NCBI GenBank assembly: GCA_964542875.1
Contig: CAZIWA010000091.1
Span: forward strand, 1-22,582
Length of the DNA stretch: 22,582 nucleotides
Direction of reading: 5' to 3'
DNA from: CAZGOM01 sp964542875
GTDB lineage: Bacteria; Planctomycetota; Phycisphaerae; Phycisphaerales; Phycisphaeraceae
Positions within the stretch are counted from its first letter, which is position 1. The number at the start of each line of letters is the position of its first letter. Of the stretch, positions 1-7,031 are shown one piece after another. A model generated the notes under the pieces. The model saw nothing but the letters and a program-made list of their open reading frames with translations, searched no databases and was not told where the DNA came from. The translations under genes were made by a program, and so were the position numbers.

Positions 1-28
1 GGACAACATTGGCCTGCGCGCTAGAGGT

Positions 29-56
29 ATTTTACCGTGTTGTTGTGTGTTGTCAT
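29..56 (-). promoter_or_regulatory. candidate sigma70 promoter reading out of the window
   Basis: On the minus strand ATGACA (51-56) and TAAAAT (29-34) are separated by 16 bases, matching five of six consensus bases each. The -10 context GGTAAAATACC is identical to that of the tRNA-Met promoter at 2411-2416. Transcription would leave the window within about 25 bases, so the gene served is unseen. A tRNA or other stable RNA is a guess from the shared context. Confidence 0.4.
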
Positions 57-529
57 ACATTTGCAGTCAATATGTCACCTTGGCACCATGACTGAAAAAG
101 AGGGGTTGGAAGCGGGTTTGCTGGCGAAGACATTGGCTGGAAGCGGTGCCGCTGCGTTAGAGCAATCAGTCATATTTGTATCGTGCAAGTAAGTGCGTGG
201 CATTGGTGTGGAAATCGCGAAGGGTTCTCAAAAACGTTTGCCTGGCGCATTGGGTTGAGGATATAGGGGAAACACTGATGGTGGATCCTATCGGGAGCCA
301 GAAAGTTATGTGGAAATTCATAACCTCTTTTAAAACATGTCTTTAGTTGTAGTCGAGGAGTTTTTTAATCTGGGGTGACTATGAAGCGTGGAAAAAACGT
401 GGATTCAATTGGAGCGGCCGATTTTTTTGTAGACAATTATTTTCATACTCATGCCGTCAATGATGAAAAATTGGCATATGGTTGAAATGGCTGTTAAGAC
501 ACAAAACTAATAAAGATATGCAGGTGATT

Positions 530-557
530 TTGCTTTTTAAATAGAATACGCTAAAGT
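530..557 (+). promoter_or_regulatory. possible promoter of the 593-1147 gene
   Basis: TTGCTT (530-535) and TAAAGT (552-557) are separated by 16 bases, about 35 bases before the start codon. The match to sigma70 consensus is moderate. An AAGGA ribosome binding site follows at 582-586. Confidence 0.3.
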
Positions 558-592
558 AGTGTAACTCCATAACCCTCCTTTAAGGAAGTTTC

Positions 593-1147
593 ATGACCAC
601 GGAAAAGCATGTTGGATCAATCAAGCCTTTCATTTTTTCTCAGCTTGAGCAAGCAATCAAGTCTGGCTCGGGGGCGCTGGATGATCTGAATAAGATGCTT
701 GAACTGGCTAAGAAGAACAATGATGCGGCGCTGATCGACGCAATCGAAACCCGTATCCAAAACGATGCATCGAAGGTGAAAGAACATTTCTCCAATGCAA
801 TCGTGGCGGTTGCCAATGAATTGGGTCTGTCTGTGCAGTTCAAGCAGACCGGCGAAAACAAGGCCGCGGCTGCTCCCGCGAAAAAGCCCCGGAAGCAGCG
901 GATTGTGGTCGCCCTGACGGCAGCGCAGAAGGCCGACGGCGAAAAGAACCTGCCTAAGGTTCTCAAGGTTCTTCCCAAGCTGGACCATGCCAACAAGGCT
1001 AATAACGTTGGGCAGGGCAAGAAAGATGAAGCCATCGCCAGCGAAGCTGGTTTGACGGTTGAAGCAGTGAAGGTTGCCCGCCGCGTGGGCCAGGAACAAG
1101 GCAAAATTGCATCCAAGGGTGTCTGGGGCGGTGCGTTTAAGGTGTAA
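593..1147 (+). CDS. hypothetical Lys/Ala-rich protein
   Basis: A protein of 184 residues that I do not recognise. It is gene-like because it has an ATG with AAGGA six bases upstream, a candidate promoter, and a strong hairpin terminator directly after the stop. Residues 1-80 look helical and charged. Residues 85-110 form a basic Ala/Lys/Pro linker (PAKKPRKQR). Residues 130-184 hold a basic segment (GQGKKDEAIASEAGLTVEAV) that could be a small helix-turn-helix fold, ending in VWGGAFKV. It has no signal peptide or membrane helix. Basic composition and linker suggest a nucleic-acid-binding or nucleoid-associated role, but this is inference. It appears to be monocistronic. The 5' half is less GC-rich than the genes to the right. 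Confidence 0.75.
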   Translation: MTTEKHVGSIKPFIFSQLEQAIKSGSGALDDLNKMLELAKKNNDAALIDAIETRIQNDASKVKEHFSNAIVAVANELGLSVQFKQTGENKAAAAPAKKPRKQRIVVALTAAQKADGEKNLPKVLKVLPKLDHANKANNVGQGKKDEAIASEAGLTVEAVKVARRVGQEQGKIASKGVWGGAFKV

Positions 1148-1181
1148 TGGTTAATCGTTAAACCTTATCGATCGTATATCA

Positions 1182-1223
1182 AAAACCAACAAGCCAGCCT
1201 TCAACGGCTGGCTTGTTGGTTTT
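1182..1223 (+). terminator. Rho-independent terminator
   Basis: A perfect 18-bp inverted repeat (arms 1182-1199 and 1206-1223) around the six-base loop TTCAAC, ending in a T run. It lies 34 bases after the stop of the 593-1147 gene. The A run on the left arm means it could also stop minus-strand transcripts. Confidence 0.9.
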
Positions 1224-1522
1224 ATGCCGACCGGGATGAGGCGTGAAAGGTGGGACAGGCCATTATCGTGCCTTGACTCTCCTGAAAACCTTACAAAATG
1301 TAAGGCATGCGGGTTATCACCACCAGCAGAATCGATGAAAGGGCAGACGCTTATCCCGATGCAGGTTCAGCACTTGAGCCCTGGATCGACTTGACGGAGG
1401 CGGCGATATGGAAAACATCCAAGAGGTCCGGCAGGTGTTTGCGCATGCCGAAGCTCTTGCGGTGGCGTCCGGGGAAAACGGTTGTGTTTTTTAATATCCG
1501 GGGAACGGCCATGGCTTACATG
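1224..1522. other. intergenic stretch without a supported gene
   Basis: About 300 bases between the terminator at 1182-1223 and the tRNA-Glu terminator. A 92-codon open frame begins at 1307 but runs through the terminator hairpin and into the tRNA-Glu gene, so it is not accepted. No ribosome binding site, repeat or RNA structure stands out. Confidence 0.5.
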
Positions 1523-1558
1523 AAAAAAGTCTCGCAAATCTTTAAATTTGCGAGACTT
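1523..1558 (-). terminator. terminator of tRNA-Glu
   Basis: A perfect 13-bp inverted repeat (1527-1539 with 1546-1558, loop of six) is followed on the minus strand by six T residues. It lies 9 bases beyond the 3' end of tRNA-Glu. Confidence 0.9.
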
Positions 1559-1566
1559 AATTTGAG

Positions 1567-1639
1567 TACCCCCAAGGGGATTTGAACCCCTGTAGCTAGA
1601 CTGAGAATCTAGTGTCCTGGGCCGCTAGACGATGGGGGC
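1567..1639 (-). tRNA. tRNA-Glu (anticodon CTC)
   Basis: Read on the minus strand the cloverleaf is complete at 73 nt. The acceptor is GCCCCCA with TGGGGGT, which includes a G1-U72 wobble. The anticodon stem is CTAGA/TCTAG with loop TTCTCAG, giving anticodon CTC. The T arm is AGGGG-TTCAAAT-CCCCT. The discriminator is A and no CCA is encoded. A dedicated promoter (1653-1680) and terminator (1523-1558) make it a single-gene unit. The CTC anticodon reads GAG codons. Confidence 0.95.
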
Positions 1640-1652
1640 GGCAAGGGAGAGA

Positions 1653-1680
1653 AGTGTAGCCGCAATGTGGGTGGTGTCAA
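1653..1680 (-). promoter_or_regulatory. tRNA-Glu promoter
   Basis: On the minus strand there is a perfect TTGACA (1675-1680), 16 bases, then TACACT (1653-1658), ending 13 bases before the tRNA 5' end. The -35 box overlaps the stop codon region of the membrane-protein gene upstream. Confidence 0.75.
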
Positions 1681-2237
1681 GAAACCGAGGTGTTGTCTGA
1701 CGGGGGGCCTGGCGGCAGTGGTGCGGGGAGAAGGGTTGTTTCAGTCGGGGGAACCGGGGCCGGGGGCGGCGGGGCGACAGGTTGGCTGGAGGCCTTTTGA
1801 GCCTGTTGAAATGCGGCATATTCCTGCTGCCAGCGCTGGTAGGCCTGGGTGTATTGCGTGTAAGGGTCCGCAGGGGGTTGGGCGGGGGAAGTGGCGATGC
1901 CGGTGGTGGGCAAGGGCTGGGTTACGAGCTGGGTCTGGGTGAGCCGGCGAAAGTCATGCGAGTTAATGAACCAGACAAATGCCACACAGGCGGCGGCGCA
2001 GGGAAGCGCGAGGTAGAGCAGGGGGAGGCTTACGACGGCGGCGATGCTGTAGACGGGTTCCTGAAGGCTTTCGGGGCTGGTGTTGCCAGTGGTGGCACTG
2101 TAAATGATGACGATGAACAGCACCAGAATGAGCAGGCAGATGAAGCCGACGATCCAGGAGACGACGGTGGCGATGAGCCAACGCCAAAGGAAGGCCTGGA
2201 GGAGAGGGATAAGGCCGGAGGCGGGCTTTTTTTGCAT
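1677..2237 (-). CDS. small two-helix membrane protein with Pro/Gln-rich tail
   Basis: Encodes 186 residues from the ATG at 2237. An in-frame TTG at 2270 would add 11 residues, but neither start has a clear ribosome binding site and ATG is preferred. A first hydrophobic block (about 19-50, including WLIATVVSWIVGFICLLI) and a second (about 62-90) suggest two transmembrane helices. The rest is a low-complexity cytoplasmic or periplasmic tail rich in Pro, Gln and Ala, with a short Tyr/Gln segment (YTQYTQAYQRWQQEY) and a proline run near the end. No family is recognised. It lies between two tRNA genes on the same strand. A terminator just upstream (2271-2300) isolates it from tRNA-Met. Confidence 0.7.
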   Translation of the reverse strand: MQKKPASGLIPLLQAFLWRWLIATVVSWIVGFICLLILVLFIVIIYSATTGNTSPESLQEPVYSIAAVVSLPLLYLALPCAAACVAFVWFINSHDFRRLTQTQLVTQPLPTTGIATSPAQPPADPYTQYTQAYQRWQQEYAAFQQAQKASSQPVAPPPPAPVPPTETTLLPAPLPPGPPSDNTSVS

Positions 2238-2270
2238 GTGCCGATCCGGAAACAGGGGAGAGAAGGCCAA

Positions 2271-2300
2271 TAAAAACGCCCGGAGGCAGGCCCCCGGGCG
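2271..2300 (-). terminator. terminator of tRNA-Met
   Basis: On the minus strand CGCCCGG (2294-2300) pairs with CCGGGCG (2277-2283) across a 10-base loop, followed by TTTTT at 2272-2276. It lies 24 bases beyond the tRNA-Met 3' end. Confidence 0.8.
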
Positions 2301-2324
2301 ACGCTTGGACGGTTGCGATGAAAG

Positions 2325-2397
2325 TGCCGACAGCTGGACTTGAACCAGCGACCTAGGGCTTATGAATCCCGCGCTCTACCAACTGAGCTATGTCGGC
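2325..2397 (-). tRNA. tRNA-Met (anticodon CAT)
   Basis: A 73-nt minus-strand cloverleaf. The 7-bp acceptor is perfect (GCCGACA/TGTCGGC), the D arm is GCTC/GAGC, the T arm is GCTGG-TTCAAGT-CCAGC, and the discriminator is A without encoded CCA. The loop TTCATAA gives anticodon CAT. The anticodon stem CGGGA/GCCCT has only three standard pairs, with mismatches at both ends (C27-U43 and A31-G39). The D arm lacks initiator-type features, so elongator Met is the likeliest call. A lysidine-modified tRNA-Ile2 cannot be ruled out by eye. Confidence 0.88.
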
Positions 2398-2410
2398 GAT
2401 TGAGCGGGGT

Positions 2411-2438
2411 ATTTTACCGGGCTTTATGGAAAAGGCAA
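2411..2438 (-). promoter_or_regulatory. tRNA-Met promoter
   Basis: On the minus strand TTGCCT (2433-2438), 16 bases, TAAAAT (2411-2416), 13 bases before the tRNA. The -10 context GGTAAAATACC recurs at the left edge of the window. Confidence 0.6.
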
Positions 2439-2524
2439 TCCGCCGGCCTGGAAGCTGGAGTTGCGTGTCCCGGGTGCTGTGTGGCGCGTCCAAGGAGGCT
2501 GCAATTCAGGGCTTAAGACTTGAA

Positions 2525-3418
2525 TTACTTGCCGAGGGGGATGAGTCGCAGGGCGTTTTCGGAATAGAGTTTTTTCTTGATGGTTTCGGAGAGGTTGAAG
2601 GAGGAGAGGGTTTGGTGGAGGTCTCCGCCGTAGTAGTCGCGGGCGAAGAGCAGGCGGTCCTGGTAGCGCTCGACGAACTTTTTGCCGTGCTGGGGATCGC
2701 GTTTGATGGCGGTGTTGCCGGAGCCCGCGGAAAGGTCGGCCCAGAGGTTGGGGTATTTATCGAAGAGCCGGTAGAGCTTGCCGTTGGGGGTCACGGGGCC
2801 GTTGGGATAGGTGGAGGGGCAGGTGTCGGCGTCGCCGGAGATTTCGCGCCAGAAGCCGGGGGCGTGTCCGATGAAGGTGGTGTCGGGGCAGGCGATGAGG
2901 GCGCGTTCGAGGTTGTCGACGGTCCCGCCGTACCAGATTTTTTGATAGACCTTGTTGCCGGTGCCTTTGCCGTCGTCGAGCCAGGGGATGTCCAGATGGA
3001 GGACGACGGGGCACTTGAGGCGGCCGGCGGTGCGGAAGAGCTCAATGCACCGGGGGTCGTCGAAGGGCATCATGAATTTCCACTCGGCGAGGACGCGCAC
3101 GCCCCAGATGTTGTAAGCGGATTCAAATGCGGCGCAGGCGCCGGGATTAATCGGGTGCGGGCAGTAGCCGACAACGAATCGGTCGGGGTAGCGCTGCTTG
3201 GCCAGCAGCAGGTCCGAGAGCGGGATGCCCGCGTGGGTGCCGTCGGGCCGGAAGTGCAGGGGGTTGAGCACGGAATGGTAGTTTTTCTGGTCCTCGGTGG
3301 GGTGGATTTCCCAGGAGAGGAGCCATGCGACGTCGATGCCGTGTTCATCCATGTCGGCGATGAGGCCTTTGTCGTCGCGTTGGTGCCAGAAGACGTGTTG
3401 GTGGGTGTCGATGATCAT
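2525..3418 (-). CDS. amidohydrolase-2 family metal-dependent hydrolase
   Basis: A 297-residue TIM-barrel hydrolase of the amidohydrolase 2 type, which includes sugar lactonases such as L-fucono- and L-rhamnono-lactonases and non-oxidative decarboxylases. The metal-site pattern is visible: HxH at H6/H8 (MIIDTHQHVFW), E112, H141 after strand 5 (VVLHLD), H185 (FIGHAP) and a final aspartate D261 (LLFARDYYGG). There is no signal peptide, so it is probably cytoplasmic. The start is the only ATG before the HxH, but it has no ribosome binding site because an inverted-repeat element directly precedes it. A lactonase role would fit the sugar locus at 13.6-22.4 kb, but the two are far apart and the link is only a guess. 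Confidence 0.85.
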   Translation of the reverse strand: MIIDTHQHVFWHQRDDKGLIADMDEHGIDVAWLLSWEIHPTEDQKNYHSVLNPLHFRPDGTHAGIPLSDLLLAKQRYPDRFVVGYCPHPINPGACAAFESAYNIWGVRVLAEWKFMMPFDDPRCIELFRTAGRLKCPVVLHLDIPWLDDGKGTGNKVYQKIWYGGTVDNLERALIACPDTTFIGHAPGFWREISGDADTCPSTYPNGPVTPNGKLYRLFDKYPNLWADLSAGSGNTAIKRDPQHGKKFVERYQDRLLFARDYYGGDLHQTLSSFNLSETIKKKLYSENALRLIPLGK

Positions 3419-3424
3419 GGGGGG

Positions 3425-3556
3425 AAGGGTCTAGGGTCTAGGGGCTGGGGTCTAGGGGAAGATCAAGAGAGGTGGGTTGGGAGTTTGGGTTTCGGGTCAG
3501 AAAGGGCATGGGCCTTGGTCTTTTCTGACCAGACCCTAGACCCCAGGCCCTAGAAC
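3425..3556. repeat. intergenic inverted-repeat element (TCTAGGG type)
   Basis: Fills almost the whole gap between the amidohydrolase and PepA genes. Outer arms of 21 bp (3437-3457 and 3534-3554) match in reverse complement at 20 positions and carry the motif GGTCTAGGG. An inner pair, GGTCAGAAA (3495-3503) and TTTCTGACC (3522-3530), nests inside. The left arm is itself a near direct repeat of TCTAGGG units. It could fold as one long hairpin and may act as a terminator or be a mobile palindromic repeat. Confidence 0.7.
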
Positions 3557-3560
3557 CTGA

Positions 3561-5087
3561 TCACCAGGTTTCGATCATGCGGGTGAGGAGGCGGACGCCG
3601 TAGCCGGTGGGGCCGGAGGCGAAGATGCCTTTTTCCGCTTTGACGTCGGAGACGCCGGCGATGTCCAGGTGGGCCCAGGGAGTGGAGGGGAGTTTTTCGG
3701 AGCCATCGGGGCCGACGAAGAAGGAGAGGAAAGCAGCGCCCTGGATGGGGTGGGCGTCGCGGCCTGCGGAGTTGACCAGGTCACCATGGGTGCCCTTGAT
3801 CTGCTGGCGGTGTTCATCCCAGAGAGGGAGGTGCCAGAGTTTTTCGTTGGTGAAGTCGCCAGCGTCAAAGAGTTTGCCGCGAAGGGGTGCGTCGGAGCAG
3901 AAGCATCCGGCGCAGTAGGGGCCCAGTGCGACGACGACGCCGCCTGTGAGGGTGGCGAGGTCGATGACGGCCTGGGGCTTGTAGGTTTCGGTGCCGTAGG
4001 CGAGGGCGTCGGCGAGGATGAGGCGGCCTTCGGCGTCGGTGTTGGTGATTTCCGCGGTGACGCCGTTGTAGAACTTGATGATGTCGCCGGGGCGGTAGGC
4101 CTGGTCGGAGACCATGTTTTCGGCGATGGGGATGAGACCGACGACGTGCTGGTTGATTTTGAGGGAGGCCAGTGCGTGCATGACGCCGATGACGGTCATG
4201 CCGCCGCATTTGTCGTACTTCATGCGGTCCATGCCGTCCGCGGGTTTGATGGAGTAGCCGCCTGTGTCGAAGGTGACGGCTTTGCCGACCAGGAGGATGG
4301 GGCCTTTGTCTTTGCTGGCTTTGGCGGGCTTGTGCTCCAGGCAGACCAGACCCGGGGGGGTGGAGCCGGCCTGGCCGACGGCGGTGAGCCCGCCCATGCC
4401 GAGGGCCTTGGCTTTCTTGGCATCAATGACGCTGAACTTGAGGCCGACCTGGGCGGCCAGCTTTTTGGCGTAAGCGATGAGGTAGGCGGGATGGGCGATG
4501 TTGGGCGGGGTGGCGGCCAGGGTGCGGGTGATGTTCACACTCTCGGCGATGGTCACGCCGCGGGTGAAGGCGTCAGCGAGGGGTTTTTCGGGTGAGACGG
4601 AGAGGGTACGGGGTGCGGACTTGGCTTTGTCATCCTTCTTGATGGGCTTGTTGGCGGTGCCTTTGAAGGTGACGAATTCAAAGTTCGCCAGCGCAAAGCC
4701 ATCGGCCAGGGCGCGGGCGTAAATGTCAGAGCATGTGGAGAAAGAATCGCCCAGCGTGGGGGCCAGGAGCGTGTGGATGGAATCAAACTTGCCGGCCCAG
4801 GCGGCCTTGAGGGCTTTGCCCGCGCCAAGGCGCAAGGCGTCTGCATCGAACTTGGCTTTGTCGCCCAGACCGATGACGAGGATGCGGGATTTACCTGCGT
4901 AGACCTGGCGCAGTTCGCCCTTGGCGAGGGTGAAGTCCGGCCGGGCGAGCGCTTCGTTAACCGCGGCGGCGGCATCGGCTCCCAGGGCATCAAAGCCCGC
5001 GGGCAGCTTGGCGGTTTTTTCAAAGAGGGCGATCAGGGGCGCGCTGGTCTTGTCTGCCTTGGCTGCGGTCTTGATGGATTGAAACAT
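3561..5087 (-). CDS. pepA: leucyl aminopeptidase (M17 family)
   Basis: 508 residues, the usual length for PepA, a hexameric cytosolic metallo-aminopeptidase that removes N-terminal residues from peptides. The N-terminal alpha/beta domain spans about 1-170 and the catalytic domain about 180-500. All family metal and catalytic residues are in register: K269, D274, K281, D292, D351 and E353 in the signature NTDAEGRLILADAL, and catalytic R355. The start ATG at 5087 has GGAG about 8 bases upstream. A Lys/Asp-rich linker near 148-158 joins the domains. It is followed on the same strand by the amidohydrolase, but the repeat between them makes an operon uncertain. Some M17 proteins also bind DNA; nothing here shows that. 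Confidence 0.97.
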   Translation of the reverse strand: MFQSIKTAAKADKTSAPLIALFEKTAKLPAGFDALGADAAAAVNEALARPDFTLAKGELRQVYAGKSRILVIGLGDKAKFDADALRLGAGKALKAAWAGKFDSIHTLLAPTLGDSFSTCSDIYARALADGFALANFEFVTFKGTANKPIKKDDKAKSAPRTLSVSPEKPLADAFTRGVTIAESVNITRTLAATPPNIAHPAYLIAYAKKLAAQVGLKFSVIDAKKAKALGMGGLTAVGQAGSTPPGLVCLEHKPAKASKDKGPILLVGKAVTFDTGGYSIKPADGMDRMKYDKCGGMTVIGVMHALASLKINQHVVGLIPIAENMVSDQAYRPGDIIKFYNGVTAEITNTDAEGRLILADALAYGTETYKPQAVIDLATLTGGVVVALGPYCAGCFCSDAPLRGKLFDAGDFTNEKLWHLPLWDEHRQQIKGTHGDLVNSAGRDAHPIQGAAFLSFFVGPDGSEKLPSTPWAHLDIAGVSDVKAEKGIFASGPTGYGVRLLTRMIETW

Positions 5088-5199
5088 ATCGGCTCCGGTT
5101 GATTTTGCGGGTGAGGGTACAGGATAGGAAGAGTTGGGCGCGGGGGAAAGTTTGAGAGGGCGGCGAGGGGGAGGTAGAGGAAGATTGAAGAGCAGATTT

Positions 5200-5228
5200 T
5201 TTTACCGCGAAGGCGCGAAGACGCGAAG
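5200..5228 (+). repeat. dispersed GCGAAG repeat, copy A
   Basis: A 29-base unit, TTTTACCGCGAAGGCGCGAA followed by GACGCGAAG, with three GCGAAG hexamers at 8-base spacing. Other copies lie at 16282-16310, 16433-16461 (inverted) and 22420-22448. A purine-rich tail (GAAGAGGCAGAAAGG) follows. It sits in the gene-free gap 5088-5642. Confidence 0.85.
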
Positions 5229-5329
5229 TGAAGAGGCAGAAAGGAGAGGAAGCAGAAAGTGAGAGGAACAGAAAATCTGGAAAGTGTTGAGGTGGGCCTT
5301 GAGTTGCAGAAATATGGTCCAGATATGGA

Positions 5330-5431
5330 TGGGACCTTTGAATAATCCAAGCAAAGAACACCCTCGCCCCAGCCCTCTCCCTGACGGAGAGGGGGTCAGA
5401 AAGAGCAGATGGGGATTATTCAAATGTCCCA
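5330..5431. mobile_element. 102-bp MITE-like element with terminal inverted repeats
   Basis: Ends are 19-bp inverted repeats with one mismatch: TGGGACCTTTGAATAATCC at 5330-5348 and its near reverse complement at 5413-5431. The core holds a perfect hairpin CCCTCTCC-CTGAC-GGAGAGGG (5373-5393) within a CCCTCGCCCCAGCCCTCTCC context, a type of repeat common in many bacterial genomes. There is no coding capacity, so it would need a transposase in trans. Target-site duplications are not evident. Confidence 0.65.
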
Positions 5432-5499
5432 ATGAGTAAAAGGGAAGTATGGAAGGGTGGTGGGGCAGGTTTTTTGTGGCGTCGAAGTTGGCGCGTGCA

Positions 5500-5600
5500 A
5501 GAGCATTTTAAAAGTGCTTAAACCCCGGGTGCCGCTCGAAGACTCGCTTAATACGGGGTTCCATGCTGTTACCCTTGCAGGGTGAGGAAAAGAGCATGCC
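5500..5600 (+). other. hairpin-rich stretch upstream of the Kdo transferase gene
   Basis: AACCCCG (5521-5527) pairs with CGGGGTT (5554-5560). CATGCT (5562-5567) pairs with AGCATG (5593-5598) around an inner ACCC-TTGC-AGGGT hairpin (5571-5583). Stacked stems over about 80 bases suggest a folded RNA, either a leader or a small RNA. No known riboswitch or SRP/6S signature was recognised. It could also be another palindromic repeat. Confidence 0.3.
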
Positions 5601-5625
5601 CGCGAAAACTGTTATGCGCCCGGCT

Positions 5626-5631
5626 TACAAT
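5626..5631 (+). promoter_or_regulatory. possible -10 box giving a near-leaderless transcript
   Basis: TACAAT lies 11 bases before the ATG of the Kdo transferase gene. No Shine-Dalgarno sequence and no convincing -35 box are seen. Transcription would begin about 4-5 bases before the start codon. Confidence 0.35.
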
Positions 5632-5642
5632 GGCAGGCCAAT

Positions 5643-6920
5643 ATGCGCATTCTTTACGACCTGTTGTTTTATTTTGTGCTCCTGGTGACAAGCCCGGTTT
5701 GGGTGTATCGGCTTATCAGCACGGGCAAATGGCGCACGGATTGGGGGGCGCGTTTTGGCCGGTGCGATTTTAAGCCCGATGGCCGCCCGGTGCTGCTGGT
5801 GCACGGCGTAAGCGTGGGTGAAGTGAACGCGCTGAGGCAGATGGTGGACCACATCGACAAGCTGAGCCAGGGGAAGGTTCGCGTGGTGATCAGCTCCACG
5901 ACGGACACGGGCATCAAGCGCGCGCGGGATGTGTTTGAACCTAAATACACCGTGGTGCGGTACCCGTTTGATGTCACGTTTGCGGTACGGCGGTTTTTGA
6001 ATGCCATCAACCCACAGGTGGTGGCGTTGGGTGAACTGGAAGTGTGGCCGAATTTCGTCGCCCACTGCGCCAAGCGCGGGGTGCCGGTCTGCGTGGTGAA
6101 CGGCCGCTTGAGCGCACGGAGTTTTAAGAAGTACAAGTGGATCCGGTTCGCCATCGGTAAAACGTTCGCGCGCCTTCACAAAGTGTCCGCCCAGAGCAAG
6201 GCGTATGCGGATCGGTTTATTGCGATGGGCACGCCTGCGGAGCGTGTGGTGGTGGGCGACACCATGAAATGGGACACGGCGAATGTGTCCGACAGCGTGC
6301 CCGGCAGCGAGGCGCTGGCCATGGCAATGGGGATTGATGTCAGCGGGGCGCTGCCTATCGTGGTGGCCGGGTCCACCGCGCCTGGGGAAGACAAGCTGCT
6401 CCGTGACGCGTGCCCGGAGGGGGTGCAACTGGTGATCGTGCCCAGAAAACCCGAATGGTTTGATGAAGTGGAGCGGAACATCCCGGGGATCGTGCGCAGG
6501 ACTAAGCACCCTGAAGGGACGCAGCGGATTGTGGATGGGCAACGTTTTTTTCTGCTGGACACCGTGGGTGAACTGCGCAAAGCCTATGTGCTGGCGGATG
6601 TGGTGGTGGTGGGCCGCAGCTTCCTGGGCCTGCACGGGTCGGACATGATGGAACCGGTGGCGCTGGCCAAACCGACAATCATCGGGCCGTTTCACTCCGA
6701 CTTTCAGGACACGATGGATGCGCTGCTGGAAGGCAAGGGGATCATCGTGACGGATAAGCCGGGCCATGAAATTCGTCGGCTGCTGGCGGATAAAGCTGCG
6801 GCCAAGGCGCTGGGGGAAGCGGGGCGGAAGGTGGTGATCTCTCGACAGGGTGCGAGTGGTAGGAATGCGGAGATGTTGCTTGAGGAAGGGGCTGGGGTCT
6901 GGGGGAAGATGAATTTGTGA
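5643..6920 (+). CDS. waaA: 3-deoxy-D-manno-octulosonic acid (Kdo) transferase
   Basis: 425 residues, typical for WaaA/KdtA (GT30), which adds Kdo from CMP-Kdo to the lipid A precursor at the inner membrane. The N-terminal hydrophobic helix (about 3-24, FYFVLLVTSPVWVYRLI) is the membrane anchor. The catalytic-base motif HGVSVGE places the glutamate at E60. ISSTTDTG, YPFD and ELEVWPNF are further family signatures in the N-terminal Rossmann half. The C-terminal half contains VPRKPEWFDEV and GRSFLGLHGSDMMEP, the nucleotide-sugar side. It indicates an LPS-type outer membrane. It stands alone, with no other lipid A gene in view. How many Kdo residues it adds cannot be told from sequence. Confidence 0.95.
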   Translation: MRILYDLLFYFVLLVTSPVWVYRLISTGKWRTDWGARFGRCDFKPDGRPVLLVHGVSVGEVNALRQMVDHIDKLSQGKVRVVISSTTDTGIKRARDVFEPKYTVVRYPFDVTFAVRRFLNAINPQVVALGELEVWPNFVAHCAKRGVPVCVVNGRLSARSFKKYKWIRFAIGKTFARLHKVSAQSKAYADRFIAMGTPAERVVVGDTMKWDTANVSDSVPGSEALAMAMGIDVSGALPIVVAGSTAPGEDKLLRDACPEGVQLVIVPRKPEWFDEVERNIPGIVRRTKHPEGTQRIVDGQRFFLLDTVGELRKAYVLADVVVVGRSFLGLHGSDMMEPVALAKPTIIGPFHSDFQDTMDALLEGKGIIVTDKPGHEIRRLLADKAAAKALGEAGRKVVISRQGASGRNAEMLLEEGAGVWGKMNL

Positions 6921-7031
6921 TCAGGGGCAACGCCGGTTTGAGGGTGGAGCTGTTTTGGTGATTTATGTGTCAGCGGGTAAGGGGCGTGGCGTGGTGGGCC
7001 TCGAGGGCTCGGCGCCACCCTACAAGAGCAG

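Larger units (their letters stand above)
1..592. other. gene-poor left edge
   Basis: No convincing gene is visible. The stretch is more AT-rich than the rest of the window, with several A and T runs. Two tiny ATG frames of 34 codons exist on the plus strand, at 88-192 (starts MTEKEGLEAG) and 381-485 (starts MKRGKNVDSI). Neither has a clear ribosome binding site, although the second follows a GGGGTG stretch. They may be chance frames or remnants. A candidate minus-strand promoter lies at 29-56, and the likely promoter and ribosome binding site of the next gene lie at 530-588. Confidence 0.4.

Noticed and set aside
1307..1585. Plus-strand frame of 92 codons
   Set aside because: Runs through the tRNA-Glu terminator hairpin and into the tRNA itself; no ribosome binding site.
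2390..3553. Long plus-strand open frame of 387 codons
   Set aside because: It is the antisense of the amidohydrolase gene, rich in Gly/Val/Glu as expected of a GC-rich shadow, and starts inside the tRNA-Met gene.
5202..5432. Minus-strand frame containing LTPSPSGRGLGRG and LRVFAPSR
   Set aside because: These peptides are translations of the two intergenic repeats, not protein domains.
5625..6767. Minus-strand open frame of 380 codons
   Set aside because: His/Arg/Pro-rich shadow of the Kdo transferase gene.
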